From contig NZ_CP136628.1 of NCBI RefSeq assembly GCF_032918005.1, forward strand, positions 2,217,501 through 2,281,500: a stretch of DNA of 64,000 bases, in the 5' to 3' direction. The notes under the pieces are model-generated. The model was not told the origin of the DNA, did not search any database, and worked only from the letters and a program-made list of their open reading frames with translations. This DNA is from Bradyrhizobium sp. NDS-1. GTDB lineage: Bacteria > Pseudomonadota > Alphaproteobacteria > Rhizobiales > Xanthobacteraceae. A program made the translations under genes and the position numbers. This document shows, piece after piece, positions 45,135-53,948 of the stretch (position 1 is the stretch's first letter; every line of letters begins with the position of its first letter).

Positions 45135-45857
45135 TCAGCCCAATAAGCGACCATGGCGCCGAACTCCGTCGAGGGCGAAGATGCGTCCGGCCTTTGCGAA
45201 ATCCTCGTCGAAACTCAGACTTACTACACGTTCAGCAGCTTTGTAGTCGGCCGGTTGAACATCCCCAGCACGTTGGCCGAGCCACATGATCGTTTTGGGA
45301 TACTCCAAAATGAGACGGTCAAGCACGAGGTAGTGCGAGAACTTTCCGTCCGCAGGTGTTCGAGTGCTGAAAGCGACTTCGTGAGACCCGATGTTTAATG
45401 TGAACCAACGCCCTCCGTTGGTCTGCGGGAGAACGCTTAAGGTCCACGCGCCCTGAATGTCGAGGTTGCCGTACAATCCCGAAAGCTGGAATAAGCGAAA
45501 AAGAAACAGGCTGACTTCAGGATTGTGGAAGAGCTGATCCGTCCTCTCGTGATAGGCGCGAAGCAGTTCGCTAATCGAGCGCAATTGTTCTCTAGCCTCG
45601 TGCGGAGCCACGCTGAATAGCTCCCGCGTCCCTTCGACTTCCACGTTTCGGGTATGAAAGTGACGGTGAAGCGCGCTCTCTACTGCGGTGCAGTCCGTGA
45701 CGTGCACGAAATCTGACAATTCCCACGGACCATGGGGAGCGTACGCCTCACCGCCATTTATTCCTCGAAGGCGTTCAGCGATGGGCCGTTCGGTGCGGCC
45801 GATTTTTATGTAATCGCTATTTGGTGAAACGAGTACGTAGACAGACCCCTGCGGCAT
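45135..45857 (-). CDS. T5orf172 / GIY-YIG-fold domain protein
   Basis: 240 residues. The N-terminal 90 residues, GSVYVLVSPNSDYIKIGRTE, RPIAERLRGINGGE, TAVESALHRHFHTRNVEVEG and TRELFSV, match the T5orf172/Mug113 variant of the GIY-YIG nuclease fold (VYVL..p...IKIG.t......R...l.......le..lH..f...). The C-terminal 150 residues are unrecognised. Such domains occur in phage and mobile DNA as endonuclease-like or DNA-binding modules. ATG 45857 is closer to the domain than 45878. Confidence 0.6.
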   Translation of the reverse strand: MPQGSVYVLVSPNSDYIKIGRTERPIAERLRGINGGEAYAPHGPWELSDFVHVTDCTAVESALHRHFHTRNVEVEGTRELFSVAPHEAREQLRSISELLRAYHERTDQLFHNPEVSLFLFRLFQLSGLYGNLDIQGAWTLSVLPQTNGGRWFTLNIGSHEVAFSTRTPADGKFSHYLVLDRLILEYPKTIMWLGQRAGDVQPADYKAAERVVSLSFDEDFAKAGRIFALDGVRRHGRLLG

Positions 45858-45878
45858 AGGCGGGATCCCCCAACCCAC

Positions 45879-46333
45879 GCCGGCAAAGTAACTGAGGACC
45901 GCCCGGACGTGGAATAGGCGGAACGTCTAGATTGCATGACTTGCGTGGCAATCCTCCCGCATCGGCGGCAAATTGCTAATCAAAAGGTGTCTGACGAAAC
46001 GATTAGCGGAATGATTGCGAGCTTGGTGGCCCATCTTCTCCACGCCACAACGGCGCACGCCGTGCGGCGTCCATCCTTCGCGCAAAGGGATGCGGAGCTC
46101 CTCGCCGGGGGCATTCGGGAAAGGGGCCCGCCGTGATGAAGTATGCCGTCGTCGCTGTCACTGCCCCGTTCGCGGGTGCCCTCTTAAGTGGGAAGAGCGA
46201 GCCCCCATGGCGGTCGACAGCGCGGCCGGACCCAGGCTGATCGAGCAGAAAGACAGCGCATCACAAGGGTCAAACGCTGCCAATCGCCTTGGTTGCAATG
46301 CTAAATGTTCTTCGCCGACTGACTGGGGGCAGC
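45879..46333. other. No gene supported
   Basis: About 450 bp. Two overlapping rightward frames exist but lack motifs. GGGGGCAGC near the right end is a possible ribosome binding site for the next gene. Confidence 0.35.
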
Positions 46334-46567
46334 ATGGTTAAGATATTTCGCAATATGGTCATGGCACTTACTTTTGTAGGAGTTGCCGGCTGCAACATGT
46401 TTTGGAATTTCATGAACGACTATATGGCCTGCGGCCTTGCGCTGGCGGCTTCAGTTACAGCCGGCTTTTGCGTTGAGCGCATCTTCATCGAGCGGTCCCG
46501 TCGGGAGATGATCCGCCTCCACGGCGCGGACTGGCATTCGGCGGAGAACCGACAGCTCGACTCATGA
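46334..46567 (+). CDS. Small membrane protein or lipoprotein
   Basis: 77 residues: MVKIFRNMVMALTFVGVAGC, followed by a second hydrophobic stretch ACGLALAASVTAGFCVERIF and a polar tail. VGVAGC could be a lipobox, or the protein may have two helices. It has a good start context. The function is unknown. Confidence 0.5.
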   Translation: MVKIFRNMVMALTFVGVAGCNMFWNFMNDYMACGLALAASVTAGFCVERIFIERSRREMIRLHGADWHSAENRQLDS

Positions 46568-46636
46568 GCGTCACCCCTCGCTCGCTCTTCATTTTCATCA
46601 TCCGATTGTTCGCTTCGACCCGAGGGGCCTAGCCCG

Positions 46637-46888
46637 ATGATCAAACTGGTCCATCCATTCCGGTTCGCTCGCATCGAGCGCCTGCGAGAGCTGCTTGAAC
46701 GAGACTACAAAATGGCAGTTGATCCGAATGCGGGCGTGAGCACCGCGAAGCTGGTGAGACCCGATCCGACAATGCTCGATGCAGGTTTGGTACTCGGTCG
46801 TGATCCAGGAGGCTGCGAGTTGGGTCCTTCGTTGCTTGCGAGCCATGCGAGCGCTCCGGCATCGCAACCGGTCAATACGCCCGAGTAG
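46637..46888 (+). CDS. Hypothetical protein
   Basis: 83 residues, MIKLVHPFRFARIERLRELL then ERDYKMAVDPNAGVSTAKLV. The N-terminal half looks coding; the C-terminal half is low-complexity Ala/Ser/Pro. Confidence 0.3.
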   Translation: MIKLVHPFRFARIERLRELLERDYKMAVDPNAGVSTAKLVRPDPTMLDAGLVLGRDPGGCELGPSLLASHASAPASQPVNTPE

Positions 46889-47436
46889 CATCACGATCTG
46901 GAAGGGCGATGACCATAAGTCGACCCCGAGGTAGGGGATGCCGAAAGCGAACTCCCCGGCTCCATTGGTCCTTACCGCTTTACAATGTTGCCATAGGGAT
47001 CTCGTCGTAGTCGGTCACCATCGGCGAGGTAATCAAGAGGCGCGATCCTAACCAAGTCAAGCGCGGGGCTCAACGGCAACAGCTGGCCGAGAAGCAGTGC
47101 ACGAGCTGGCAACCTGATGATTGAAGGTGGCCCTATGAGGCGCCCCCTCACCGGACGGCAGGTCGTCACTGGAAACCAGCACTGTCTGCTCTGCGACGTG
47201 GTCTCGAGGACCATTTCGAGCTCGCCGCCGATCGCGTGAACTGTCACGACGTGATCGGGGGGAACAGCTTTTGAAACGGGCACGCCTAGGATTCCAAGCA
47301 AGGCTCTGTAGGCAAGCGAACGCGCCCGGCTTGCAGTCGGCCCCGCGAATCTATTTGGACGCTACTTGCCATCCGAGTTGTATCATCGCAAGATTGTATC
47401 TGCAACGCGAACGGCGTGCGATGAGGAGGGGGAGGG
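46889..47436. other. No gene supported
   Basis: About 550 bp. A leftward frame (47301-46972) exists but shows no domain; GAGGGGGAGGG just before 47437 is the ribosome binding site of the next gene. Confidence 0.35.
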
Positions 47437-48135
47437 ATGAAAACTGAGATCGTTGTTGCAATTGTCGCTGCGGCGGCTTCCATCGGAGCAGTGGTAATCA
47501 CTGCTATCACTAGCAATCAAGTTGAAGAATTGAAGATCGAGTCTCAAAGAGAGAAGGAGCTTTCCGGGTTTCGGGAGCCGCTGGCGCGGGCAGCTTATGA
47601 CCTTCAAAGTAGAATCCAGAACATCTTAAGGCAAAACATGATTGGCGCGTTTGTCGCGAAGGGCGATGAGCGGGAGAAGACATACGTGATCAACAATACT
47701 GCGTTTCTAGTTGGACAGTATCTTTGCTGGACCGAACTGACACGCCGGGAAATTCAATTCATCGATTTGGGCAGCACGGAAAGAACGCGGAAGCTAACAA
47801 AGCTGCAAGATCAAATCTCTGGCCTCTTCGGCACGGATCAATACAAGAAGCCGTTTCGTCTGTTTTCCGGTGAGCAGCGAGCAGTTGGTGAAGCTCTGAT
47901 TGAAGAGGGCGCTAAAGGGCCGCAATGCGTAGGATATGGCACGTTCCTCAAGCGCGTTGACAGCGGCGCGTATCCCTTCATCGATGGACTTCGCAAGGAT
48001 GTATCGTCCCTCGAGCAAAATCTTGAGGCAGGAGAATCGCGGTTAGCTGCTTTGGATCACGCTTTAATCGATCTGCTGGACCTACTTGATCCAGAGTATG
48101 TTCGGTTTGATAAAGACAAGAGAACGAAAGTCTAG
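47437..48135 (+). CDS. Membrane-anchored hypothetical protein
   Basis: 232 residues. An N-terminal signal-anchor (VVAIVAAAASIGAVVITAIT) is followed by a helical region (VEELKIESQREKELSGFREP, LARAAYDLQSRIQNILRQNM) and a soluble domain. GAGGGGGAGGG precedes the ATG. Proteins of this layout are often found beside defence and mobile genes, but I do not recognise the domain. It ends two bases before the stop of a leftward recombinase fragment. Confidence 0.6.
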   Translation: MKTEIVVAIVAAAASIGAVVITAITSNQVEELKIESQREKELSGFREPLARAAYDLQSRIQNILRQNMIGAFVAKGDEREKTYVINNTAFLVGQYLCWTELTRREIQFIDLGSTERTRKLTKLQDQISGLFGTDQYKKPFRLFSGEQRAVGEALIEEGAKGPQCVGYGTFLKRVDSGAYPFIDGLRKDVSSLEQNLEAGESRLAALDHALIDLLDLLDPEYVRFDKDKRTKV

Positions 48136-48136
48136 G

Positions 48137-48295
48137 TCACGCAATCGACTTTGCTTGGTCATGCGTCACGGCGTCCTTCCACTGCATATTGGCGATTTCG
48201 CCTCGCCTCATCCCAGTGGCGAGCGCGAACTGGACTATCTGCGTAATCGCTGAGCTTCGGCAAGAACGAGTGGCTTTCAATAACCTGTTCAATTC
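48137..48295 (-). pseudogene. Tyrosine recombinase fragment (box I region)
   Basis: The minus-strand frame reads ELNRLLKATRSCRSSAITQI then VQFALATGMRRGEIANMQWK and stops at 48137. LATGMRRGEI is the box I block with the first catalytic arginine of tyrosine recombinases. Both the N-terminal domain and box II are missing, so this is the scar of another integration event, 100 bp from a tRNA fragment. Confidence 0.65.
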
Positions 48296-48395
48296 TCAGG
48301 CAGTGCGATGACTATGATCGTGCGACGAATGCCCACTTTCGGTCGGATAAGCCCAGTGGTGCGACCAGTAAGTGATTGATTATTCTCAACCCCGG

Positions 48396-48445
48396 GCTGA
48401 CTCTTAATCAGCGGGTCCCAGGTTCGAGCCCTGGTGCGCCCACCA
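48396..48445 (+). tRNA. tRNA-Lys(CTT) 3' fragment (attachment-site scar)
   Basis: From the anticodon arm to CCA: stem GCTGA/TCAGC around loop CTCTTAA (anticodon CTT), variable loop GGGTC, T arm CCAGG-TTCGAGC-CCTGG, acceptor strand TGCGCCC, then A and CCA. The D arm and the 5' acceptor strand (GGGCGCA expected) are absent upstream. A 3' fragment that starts at the anticodon arm is the typical crossover region of tyrosine integrases. Confidence 0.8.
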
Positions 48446-48458
48446 CCCTAAGACATTG

Positions 48459-48476
48459 GCCCGCAAGGGCTTTTTT
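48459..48476 (+). terminator. tRNA terminator
   Basis: GCCC GCAA GGGC followed by TTTTTT, 14 bp after the tRNA-Lys fragment. It looks like the natural terminator of a tRNA gene, so the sequence to the right of the tRNA fragment probably represents original chromosomal context. Confidence 0.7.
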
Positions 48477-48609
48477 AAATTCCTAGGCAGAACAAACCGG
48501 GTCTCGTGCGACGCTTTTAATGGTCGTACGTCGCACGCCGTGCGACGAGTCGGATAATTGGGACCGAAGCCCATCCACCACTGTAGCACGAGACCCACCG
48601 GGTCTGCGT

Positions 48610-50136
48610 TCAGCTCTTCATGCCTTCCTTCCGCACCTGCAATTCAAGCCTGTCGATACCGGAATCGGCGCGAGCCGCATTGCGGGCGCGGTAGTGCTTC
48701 ACGATGGTCTGCGCGCTTCGGTATGAATGCCCAGTGATGTCGCAGATCGTCAGCAAGTCGCAGCCAGCCCGATCGAGAAGCATGACGCAGGTATCACGTA
48801 GGTCTTGGTCGTGCTTTTGGTCGAGTTCGCCGGCGCCGTTGACGAACATCAGCGCGGCGCAAGGCTTTAGACGCCAGGCTGTCTCATGGCCATTGCTGTC
48901 GCGTGTGGTCTGCGCGTCCAGCCACTCCGATAATGCGCCCTTGCGCTGATCGACCGCTCGAGCGCGCTGCGCCTTACTCTCCTCATCGAGAGGAAAGGGG
49001 GCGAACAGCTTGTCGACGTTTTTAATCAGTTCGGCGTTCAGTCGCTCTGCACGGACAATTGCCTGGCGCGCGTTGTCGCGCGCGAGAAAGCCGAAGATAG
49101 CGACGGCCCGTGCCGTCGACACCCAATGGCGATAGGTACTCTCGTCATAAGGCTCACCATTGTCCTCGTTGACCACGAGCTCGGGTGGCACCTTATCCAG
49201 CTGAAGCCGAAGCTTGAGTTCCTTTATTCGTGCACGCGAGGCATTTAGTCGTGCGCTGAGTTGTGGCGCCTCCTTGATGTCGACAAGCTCACCAGTCTTG
49301 CTCTGCCGGAACGCGTGCCGGCCCTCGACGTCGCTCTCATTGCGCATAATTAGACGGTCAGTCTGGCGTTGCCCAGTGAACAACGCCAGATGGAAGCTGT
49401 CCCCGACCGAAGGCCGTTCGATCGCATCGGCCGCTGCGACCCACGCGGAAAATTCGGCCATCGAAACCTGTACGATGCGTCCCTCTGGATGATCGAACTC
49501 CATGCCTTCTCGCGGGTTGGGTCCGAGACGCCACAAGACGCTTTCCTGTCCCCAACTGAATGCTGCTGAGAGCGTGGCTATCATCGAGAGCGCCATATGA
49601 TGGCCGCGAGCCGATTTCGCATAGTTATAGAAGGCGCGGAACTCCGGTTTGCCGATTGATGTCGGAGTGGCGGTCGCGATCGCCTCGAGTTCTCGTGCGG
49701 GCTCGGCTACGCCGAGCAGCTTGGCGGCACGGATTTCGGCACGCATCTTTGCTGCGGATTCGCGTGATTGCGGTCGGTACAAGATAGCGGAGATACATTT
49801 GCGATAGGAAGATTGCGAGGCGGACGACAACGCCTTGAACTCAACCGACTTGCTCCAATCGTCCAGAAGATCTTCGATCGTAGAACGCTTCCGGATCGTA
49901 ATTTTCTTCGGCAGCTTGCCGGCACGGCGAGCCGCTTCGATTTCCGACTTTCGTTTGTCTGAAAAGTCTGAGGCTTCTTGGAGATTGAACCACGCACCGA
50001 CCGGACGTCCTTTTTCATCGTACGGCGGATGGCGCAAGTCGGCATCGACAAAGCCGAGTGCCCTGGCATAAGCGCCGTGCGACGAGCGAGGACGGCCATC
50101 GCGCCACTTCACATGGGGAAACTTGGGATCGGCCAT
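48610..50136 (-). CDS. int: Tyrosine recombinase / island integrase
   Basis: 508 residues. The catalytic residues are visible: box I ALFTGQRQTDRL (Arg257), box II DLRDTCVMLLDRAGC (Arg447, with Asp442-region replacing the usual His), DITGHSYRSAQ (His470) and the tyrosine in KHYRARNA (Tyr482). An N-terminal SAM-like arm domain (about residues 85-180) follows a basic extension. About 80 extra residues between boxes I and II (LFAPFPLDEESKAQRARAVD) distinguish it from short integrases. It lies between two tRNA 3' fragments and next to an excisionase-like gene, as expected for an island integrase. Confidence 0.9.
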   Translation of the reverse strand: MADPKFPHVKWRDGRPRSSHGAYARALGFVDADLRHPPYDEKGRPVGAWFNLQEASDFSDKRKSEIEAARRAGKLPKKITIRKRSTIEDLLDDWSKSVEFKALSSASQSSYRKCISAILYRPQSRESAAKMRAEIRAAKLLGVAEPARELEAIATATPTSIGKPEFRAFYNYAKSARGHHMALSMIATLSAAFSWGQESVLWRLGPNPREGMEFDHPEGRIVQVSMAEFSAWVAAADAIERPSVGDSFHLALFTGQRQTDRLIMRNESDVEGRHAFRQSKTGELVDIKEAPQLSARLNASRARIKELKLRLQLDKVPPELVVNEDNGEPYDESTYRHWVSTARAVAIFGFLARDNARQAIVRAERLNAELIKNVDKLFAPFPLDEESKAQRARAVDQRKGALSEWLDAQTTRDSNGHETAWRLKPCAALMFVNGAGELDQKHDQDLRDTCVMLLDRAGCDLLTICDITGHSYRSAQTIVKHYRARNAARADSGIDRLELQVRKEGMKS

Positions 50137-50195
50137 AGAAAGCCTCAGTGCCGGTAAGAGATGGCACCCATTGGAATCTAGCGCGATTTAGTCTG

Positions 50196-50483
50196 TCAAG
50201 CGCCGTGCTGGCCGTAGGCTCTGCGCAGACGCTCGCGGTGTTCCTCGTCGCTTGCTGCCGGCGGTGGCGCGAATGCGTCATTAGCAATCGTCTTTGGGCG
50301 CATAGGATGGTATCGCGTAAGCCAAGCATCAAAGCCGGTGCGTTCCCATTTCAGCGGTCCTCGCTCGCTGATCGGCGAAGGCAAGCCATCGCGCTCGTGC
50401 CTGAGGTGGCGCGTTCGATAGAACGTATCTAGAGAGACGCCAATCGCTGTCGCGACCTCGGTCGAAGAATAGGGTGGCTGCAT
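50196..50483 (-). CDS. AlpA/excisionase-like DNA-binding protein
   Basis: About 95 residues from ATG 50483: MQPPYSSTEVATAIGVSLDT, FYRTRHLRHERDGLPSPISE, FDAWLTRYHP. The order helix-turn-helix, then LP.P(I/R)...(L)KW....(I/F)..W is the MerR-like excisionase/AlpA pattern. It ends 59 bp before the integrase start on the same strand, so the two probably form the recombination module. Confidence 0.65.
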   Translation of the reverse strand: MQPPYSSTEVATAIGVSLDTFYRTRHLRHERDGLPSPISERGPLKWERTGFDAWLTRYHPMRPKTIANDAFAPPPAASDEEHRERLRRAYGQHGA

Positions 50484-50573
50484 GCTCTGGGGACGCAAAT
50501 ATAATGCCTCGCCACTCTTGGCTTTTTGAGCGGCGAAGCAAAATGAACAGATAAAGCTACAGGCGAGAAGCAT

Positions 50574-50886
50574 TCCTCACCGCGCGTAGGGAATTCGGCT
50601 TATTTGGAGTACGAACAGGATGCCCCGGCGGACATTTGTCCGCCGCCTTCGGGGATTCAAGATAGATGCGTAACTGGTGCGGCGAGCCAACCCTCACGTC
50701 ATGGGAGCGCAAATTCCACTGCTCGGTCAGCGGATTCGAACATGCAACCAGACCGTTATGAGCGGCAGACTATCGATCGCCTTCGTTGAATTTGCTGCGT
50801 TTTCGTTGGGTTCGATCGCGTTCGTCGCGTTTCGTTCGCGCTGTTTCTGGTGCGAAACTGGTGCTGTTGATTCTTGACCTTCGTTC
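50574..50886. other. No gene seen
   Basis: About 310 bp between the excisionase-like gene and the tRNA-His fragment. It probably contains integrase-binding arm sites, but none can be defined by eye. Confidence 0.35.
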
Positions 50887-50931
50887 TGTGGAACAGGAGG
50901 TCGGTGGTTCGAGCCCACCCAACTGTACCAA
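50887..50931 (+). tRNA. tRNA-His(GTG) 3' fragment (attachment-site scar)
   Basis: From the anticodon loop to CCA: CTGTGGA (anticodon GTG), stem 3' strand ACAGG, variable loop AGGTC, T arm GGTGG-TTCGAGC-CCACC, acceptor strand CAACTGT, then A and CCA. The 5' half (CCTGT strand, D arm, acceptor ACAGTTG) is not upstream. A73 instead of C73 fits the alphaproteobacterial tRNA-His, which lacks the usual G-1:C73 pair. This is a second integration scar, 2.4 kb from the tRNA-Lys scar and in the same orientation. Confidence 0.7.
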
Positions 50932-51202
50932 CAGAATCAATAATTCTGCTACCATCGGTGAAAAGGATGCAGCTGCTAGCTACCGCATAGCTACCACGGC
51001 AGCGGCAGGAGGGGCTTGCCAAGAGTCGCGCGAATGAAGCACGCACGACTTTTTGCCGAGACCCTCGATTGTGGACATATTTGCCCGATCTGTTTCGTGC
51101 GGCGCGGTCATAATCCGGATGATGTCAAGAGTCCGTGCGTCTGTCTCGGTACTCCGGTGACGATCGTTCGCGCGGGTCGTTCGCCAGGTTACGAGAGCGT
51201 GG
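50932..51202. other. No gene supported
   Basis: A short plus-strand frame here (MKHARLFAETLDCGHICPIC) has a CxxCxxC-like motif but overlaps the 3' end of the DUF3800 gene on the other strand; I do not support it as a gene. Confidence 0.3.
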
Positions 51203-52195
51203 TCAGTCGAGAAGGAACTGATTGCGACGGGTAAACATTGGACGGCCGCCGTTGCGGAAACCTTCATTTACGATCGCTCCGTATGCAGCGTTCTGTACAA
51301 CGTCGGGGCCGCCCTGGAAGATTGGAAACTTGATGTAGGTCTCGTTGCGATCAATCATAAGCCTGTGGACGTTGATCCATCCGACGCGGTCTAGTCCCCC
51401 GCGAAGCGTTCGGCGGATGGCATTGCTAAGTATGTCGACAAGCTCCAACCCCATGTCGATGTCCGAAGAGAACCGGAAGTGCCTGAGCAATAGCGCAGGA
51501 TCGACGCCCTCCATGTCGCCTATTTTGCCGGTGTGGGCTTTGTTGAAGAAAGTGAAGTTCAGCAACGAGCCTTCTTTTGGATTGGGTCGCGGCGCCGGAT
51601 GGCGCGCGGACAGACTAGCCAGCGCTCCCCTTGCATAGAACTCCAGCCAGTTCTCCCAGTTGGTGACTTTCTGAGGGTTCTTTCCGTCAATGACCCAGTT
51701 TAATTCTCCGAGCGTCTCTGGCTTTCGCTGCGAAAAGAACAATGTGGTGTGGCCTATCACGCGATGCATGAGGTCGAAGGTCACAAGGGCCTGTAGAAAC
51801 AGCTGAGCGGGAATTTGAAGAATGTAGTTCGAGGCTGCGGCGACCCGCTCGCGGATGGCGTAGGGCATTTGCGGGAGCAGTGCCTGCATTTCCGCCGCGA
51901 GCTGCTGCTGATAAGTCGCGACGCCAGCTGCCGTATGAAGCGCAAGATCGAGGGCCGTCACCTCGAAGATCGCGTCGCGGTCCTTTATCAATCGAACGAC
52001 CCAATTGATCTGAGCCGCGTTCAAGTCGCGGCCTTTTACTTCGTCACCGTCCGTCGACAGGCTCTTGCGGATACGCGCATACTTTTTCCTCAGCCGAGGC
52101 ATGTTTCCATCGGGTATCGCCAGCGCTCCCACAACGCTGATTGAGCCCGCCTGGTAGGCGGTAAAGGTGCCGCTTTCGTCGATGAAGACTTGCAT
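51203..52195 (-). CDS. DUF3800-domain protein
   Basis: 330 residues. MQVFIDESGTFTAYQAGSIS is the diagnostic N-terminal strand (FIDESG, an RNase H-like acidic start), followed by KGRDLNAAQINWVVRLIKDR and a C-terminal DIDMGLELVDILSNAIRRTL (acidic residues plus helix). DUF3800 proteins are often encoded in mobile and defence islands and are suspected to be nucleases of the RNase H fold. ATG 52195 fits the domain start. The gene stands alone. Confidence 0.75.
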   Translation of the reverse strand: MQVFIDESGTFTAYQAGSISVVGALAIPDGNMPRLRKKYARIRKSLSTDGDEVKGRDLNAAQINWVVRLIKDRDAIFEVTALDLALHTAAGVATYQQQLAAEMQALLPQMPYAIRERVAAASNYILQIPAQLFLQALVTFDLMHRVIGHTTLFFSQRKPETLGELNWVIDGKNPQKVTNWENWLEFYARGALASLSARHPAPRPNPKEGSLLNFTFFNKAHTGKIGDMEGVDPALLLRHFRFSSDIDMGLELVDILSNAIRRTLRGGLDRVGWINVHRLMIDRNETYIKFPIFQGGPDVVQNAAYGAIVNEGFRNGGRPMFTRRNQFLLD

Positions 52196-52213
52196 CCTGC
52201 GTGCCCACCTCAA

Positions 52214-52577
52214 CGTATTGCCTATTGATCGAACAAGTTGGGGAAATGCAATCCGAAGAATTCTTCGCCGGAGGGAGTCGGTCCCGCGTCTTCGACGCTC
52301 CTGCAGCTACTAGGCTAATCCTATGCCGTCCTTTCGTGTTGTCGGGCATGGGGCCACTACGCCGCCAAGGCAAGCCCATGAGAATGACCCCGACGACTGA
52401 AAGTGCGGAGCAGTCCCGGCTGGGGCCCCTGAAATTCGGAGCGCTACCAAGCTTCGCAACCTCAGCTTCTTCGGCTCGGACCAGACGGACAACCTCCTGA
52501 AAGCCCACACCTAGCTCGCTCTCGTTTCGCCCCTCGGCAGCGATGCGTGATCTTCATCCAAGCTGTCGAGGTTGATC
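52214..52577. other. No gene supported
   Basis: Overlapping frames exist on both strands (for example MGFQEVVRLVRAEEAEVAKL from 52508, minus strand), but none has a recognisable domain. The minus-strand frame could be a short upstream gene of DUF3800. Confidence 0.3.
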
Positions 52578-52739
52578 ATGGTCTTGCCCTCCATTTTAGG
52601 CGATCAACTCATAAGCCTTAGCCTTTCTGCATTTGCTTCGATAATGGGAGCGAAGCCGCCTTCGCAGGAACAGATCGGGCGTCTGCATGAGATACTCTTA
52701 AGGCAACAGGTTTTCTTCGATCGTTTTCCTGATCAGTGA
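52578..52739 (+). CDS. Possible 53-residue protein
   Basis: MVLPSILGDQLISLSLSAFA then SIMGAKPPSQEQIGRLHEIL. GAGG lies 8 bp before ATG 52578. It overlaps the 3' end of the DGQHR gene by about 40 bp on the opposite strand. The composition is protein-like, but there is no family match. Confidence 0.25.
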   Translation: MVLPSILGDQLISLSLSAFASIMGAKPPSQEQIGRLHEILLRQQVFFDRFPDQ

Positions 52740-53948
52740 TCGGCCCGAACCCGCCGGCACCTGATACTCGGTCTTGGCGAAGTTGATTTTCGCAGCCTTG
52801 CTCAAGCGTCCAGTGAAGTACGCGGCGCGAATATCCTTTTTGGCGACGGCATCAGGGCAAATCTTTCGAAGCACGTCAAAGAGCGCTTGCACGCCTACCG
52901 TTTTCAAAATGTACGAGTCCGTCGCAGCGCCCCTCCAAAACAAATCGTCGCACGCCGTCAGAAAATTAGTCACAATGGCGTAAATTAGCGCGTCGTTGCC
53001 GTCGACAAACACCTGACGCAGCACCGACTTATCGCGCGCGCCGGGACCTGTCATCAGCGCCTTGCGCGTCTTGTCGCCCGTGTTCATCTCGTTGGAGTCA
53101 CGCTTAGGATTGGATGAAATCAGGCGCAAGATTCCGTCCACGACAACGGCCGTCGACACCTTCCAGCTCGACTTTTGTGTGATCGCGTCCAAAGCCGAGT
53201 CCCGCTTAGGCGCGACCGATATTCGCCCTCGAAGGGGCGAGCCCGCCTCTGTCGTCAGCTTGCGCGTCAAGAAGACGGCAAGCTTGTCCGGCGTCCAAAA
53301 CTGCTCGGCTTCATCGGACACGTTGTAGCCGAACAGCTCGTAGGTAAGGCTTCGGTCAACGGGCTTCTGCGTCGAGTTGATCGTTGCAAAGAGTTGCGCT
53401 TGAAAGGGCTTTGGCAGATCGAGAAACACCGAGCAGATGAGTCCCATTTCAAGCCGCGACTTGTCGCCTGTCTTTGCAAACGCAAAAAGGCGGTGCTGAC
53501 CATCGATAATGGCGGCAAGGGGCTTGTTCGTTGGGATGTGCAAGAACTCCTGCCCATCCTTGGCTACGATCGTCCAGGCCTCCGTGGCTTTCGATGCGGC
53601 CGGGTCGGCAGCCTTTTCCTTTTCCGTGGCTTCTTCCTCTTCCATGGCTTCGACCTCGTCTTTGTCGAGGCCAACATCCCGGATGTAGTTTGCGGCTAGG
53701 ATGATTGAATTTGGAAACGAGGAGTCACCCCGGTCGATGTAATCAGCGATCTGGGTCAGGCGCGGATCCTGAATCACGCGTTGCGTCCCATGAAGTGTAT
53801 AGCCGCTCCCTTCGGGATTCAGCGTCGCATGGATGCGATCGCTTGCCGCGACTTCGAGCAACAGTTTGGCCGGCAGAACCGTTACGTAAAATTTGCCCAG
53901 CGGCTGAACGACCGGAATGACAGGCGCTTCGAAAGGATAGGTGATCAT
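52698..53948 (-). CDS. DGQHR-domain protein, DndB-like paralogue
   Basis: 416 residues. The motif AAIIDGQHRLFAFAKTGDKS (DGQHR at 149-153) defines the DGQHR domain found in DndB and relatives. It is followed by FLDLPKPFQAQLFATINSTQ and KPVDRSLTYELFGYN, also conserved in that group. An acidic insert (EAMEEEEATEKEKAADPAAS, residues about 100-120) sits before the motif. It has its own membrane partner: the upstream gene's stop overlaps this start by four bases. It is distinct from the DndB gene at 60126-61244. The role is unknown; DGQHR proteins of Dnd systems act as regulators or DNA-binding factors. Confidence 0.8.
   Translation of the reverse strand: MITYPFEAPVIPVVQPLGKFYVTVLPAKLLLEVAASDRIHATLNPEGSGYTLHGTQRVIQDPRLTQIADYIDRGDSSFPNSIILAANYIRDVGLDKDEVEAMEEEEATEKEKAADPAASKATEAWTIVAKDGQEFLHIPTNKPLAAIIDGQHRLFAFAKTGDKSRLEMGLICSVFLDLPKPFQAQLFATINSTQKPVDRSLTYELFGYNVSDEAEQFWTPDKLAVFLTRKLTTEAGSPLRGRISVAPKRDSALDAITQKSSWKVSTAVVVDGILRLISSNPKRDSNEMNTGDKTRKALMTGPGARDKSVLRQVFVDGNDALIYAIVTNFLTACDDLFWRGAATDSYILKTVGVQALFDVLRKICPDAVAKKDIRAAYFTGRLSKAAKINFAKTEYQVPAGSGRSLIRKTIEENLLP

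Noticed and set aside
48404..48598. Minus-strand ORF ending QGSNLGPAD
   Set aside because: This is the translation of the tRNA-Lys fragment's complementary strand, a well-known spurious protein.
50727..51046. Minus-strand ORFs containing GGLEPPTSCS or VGWARTTDLL
   Set aside because: They arise from the complementary strand of the tRNA-His fragment and are classic false proteins.
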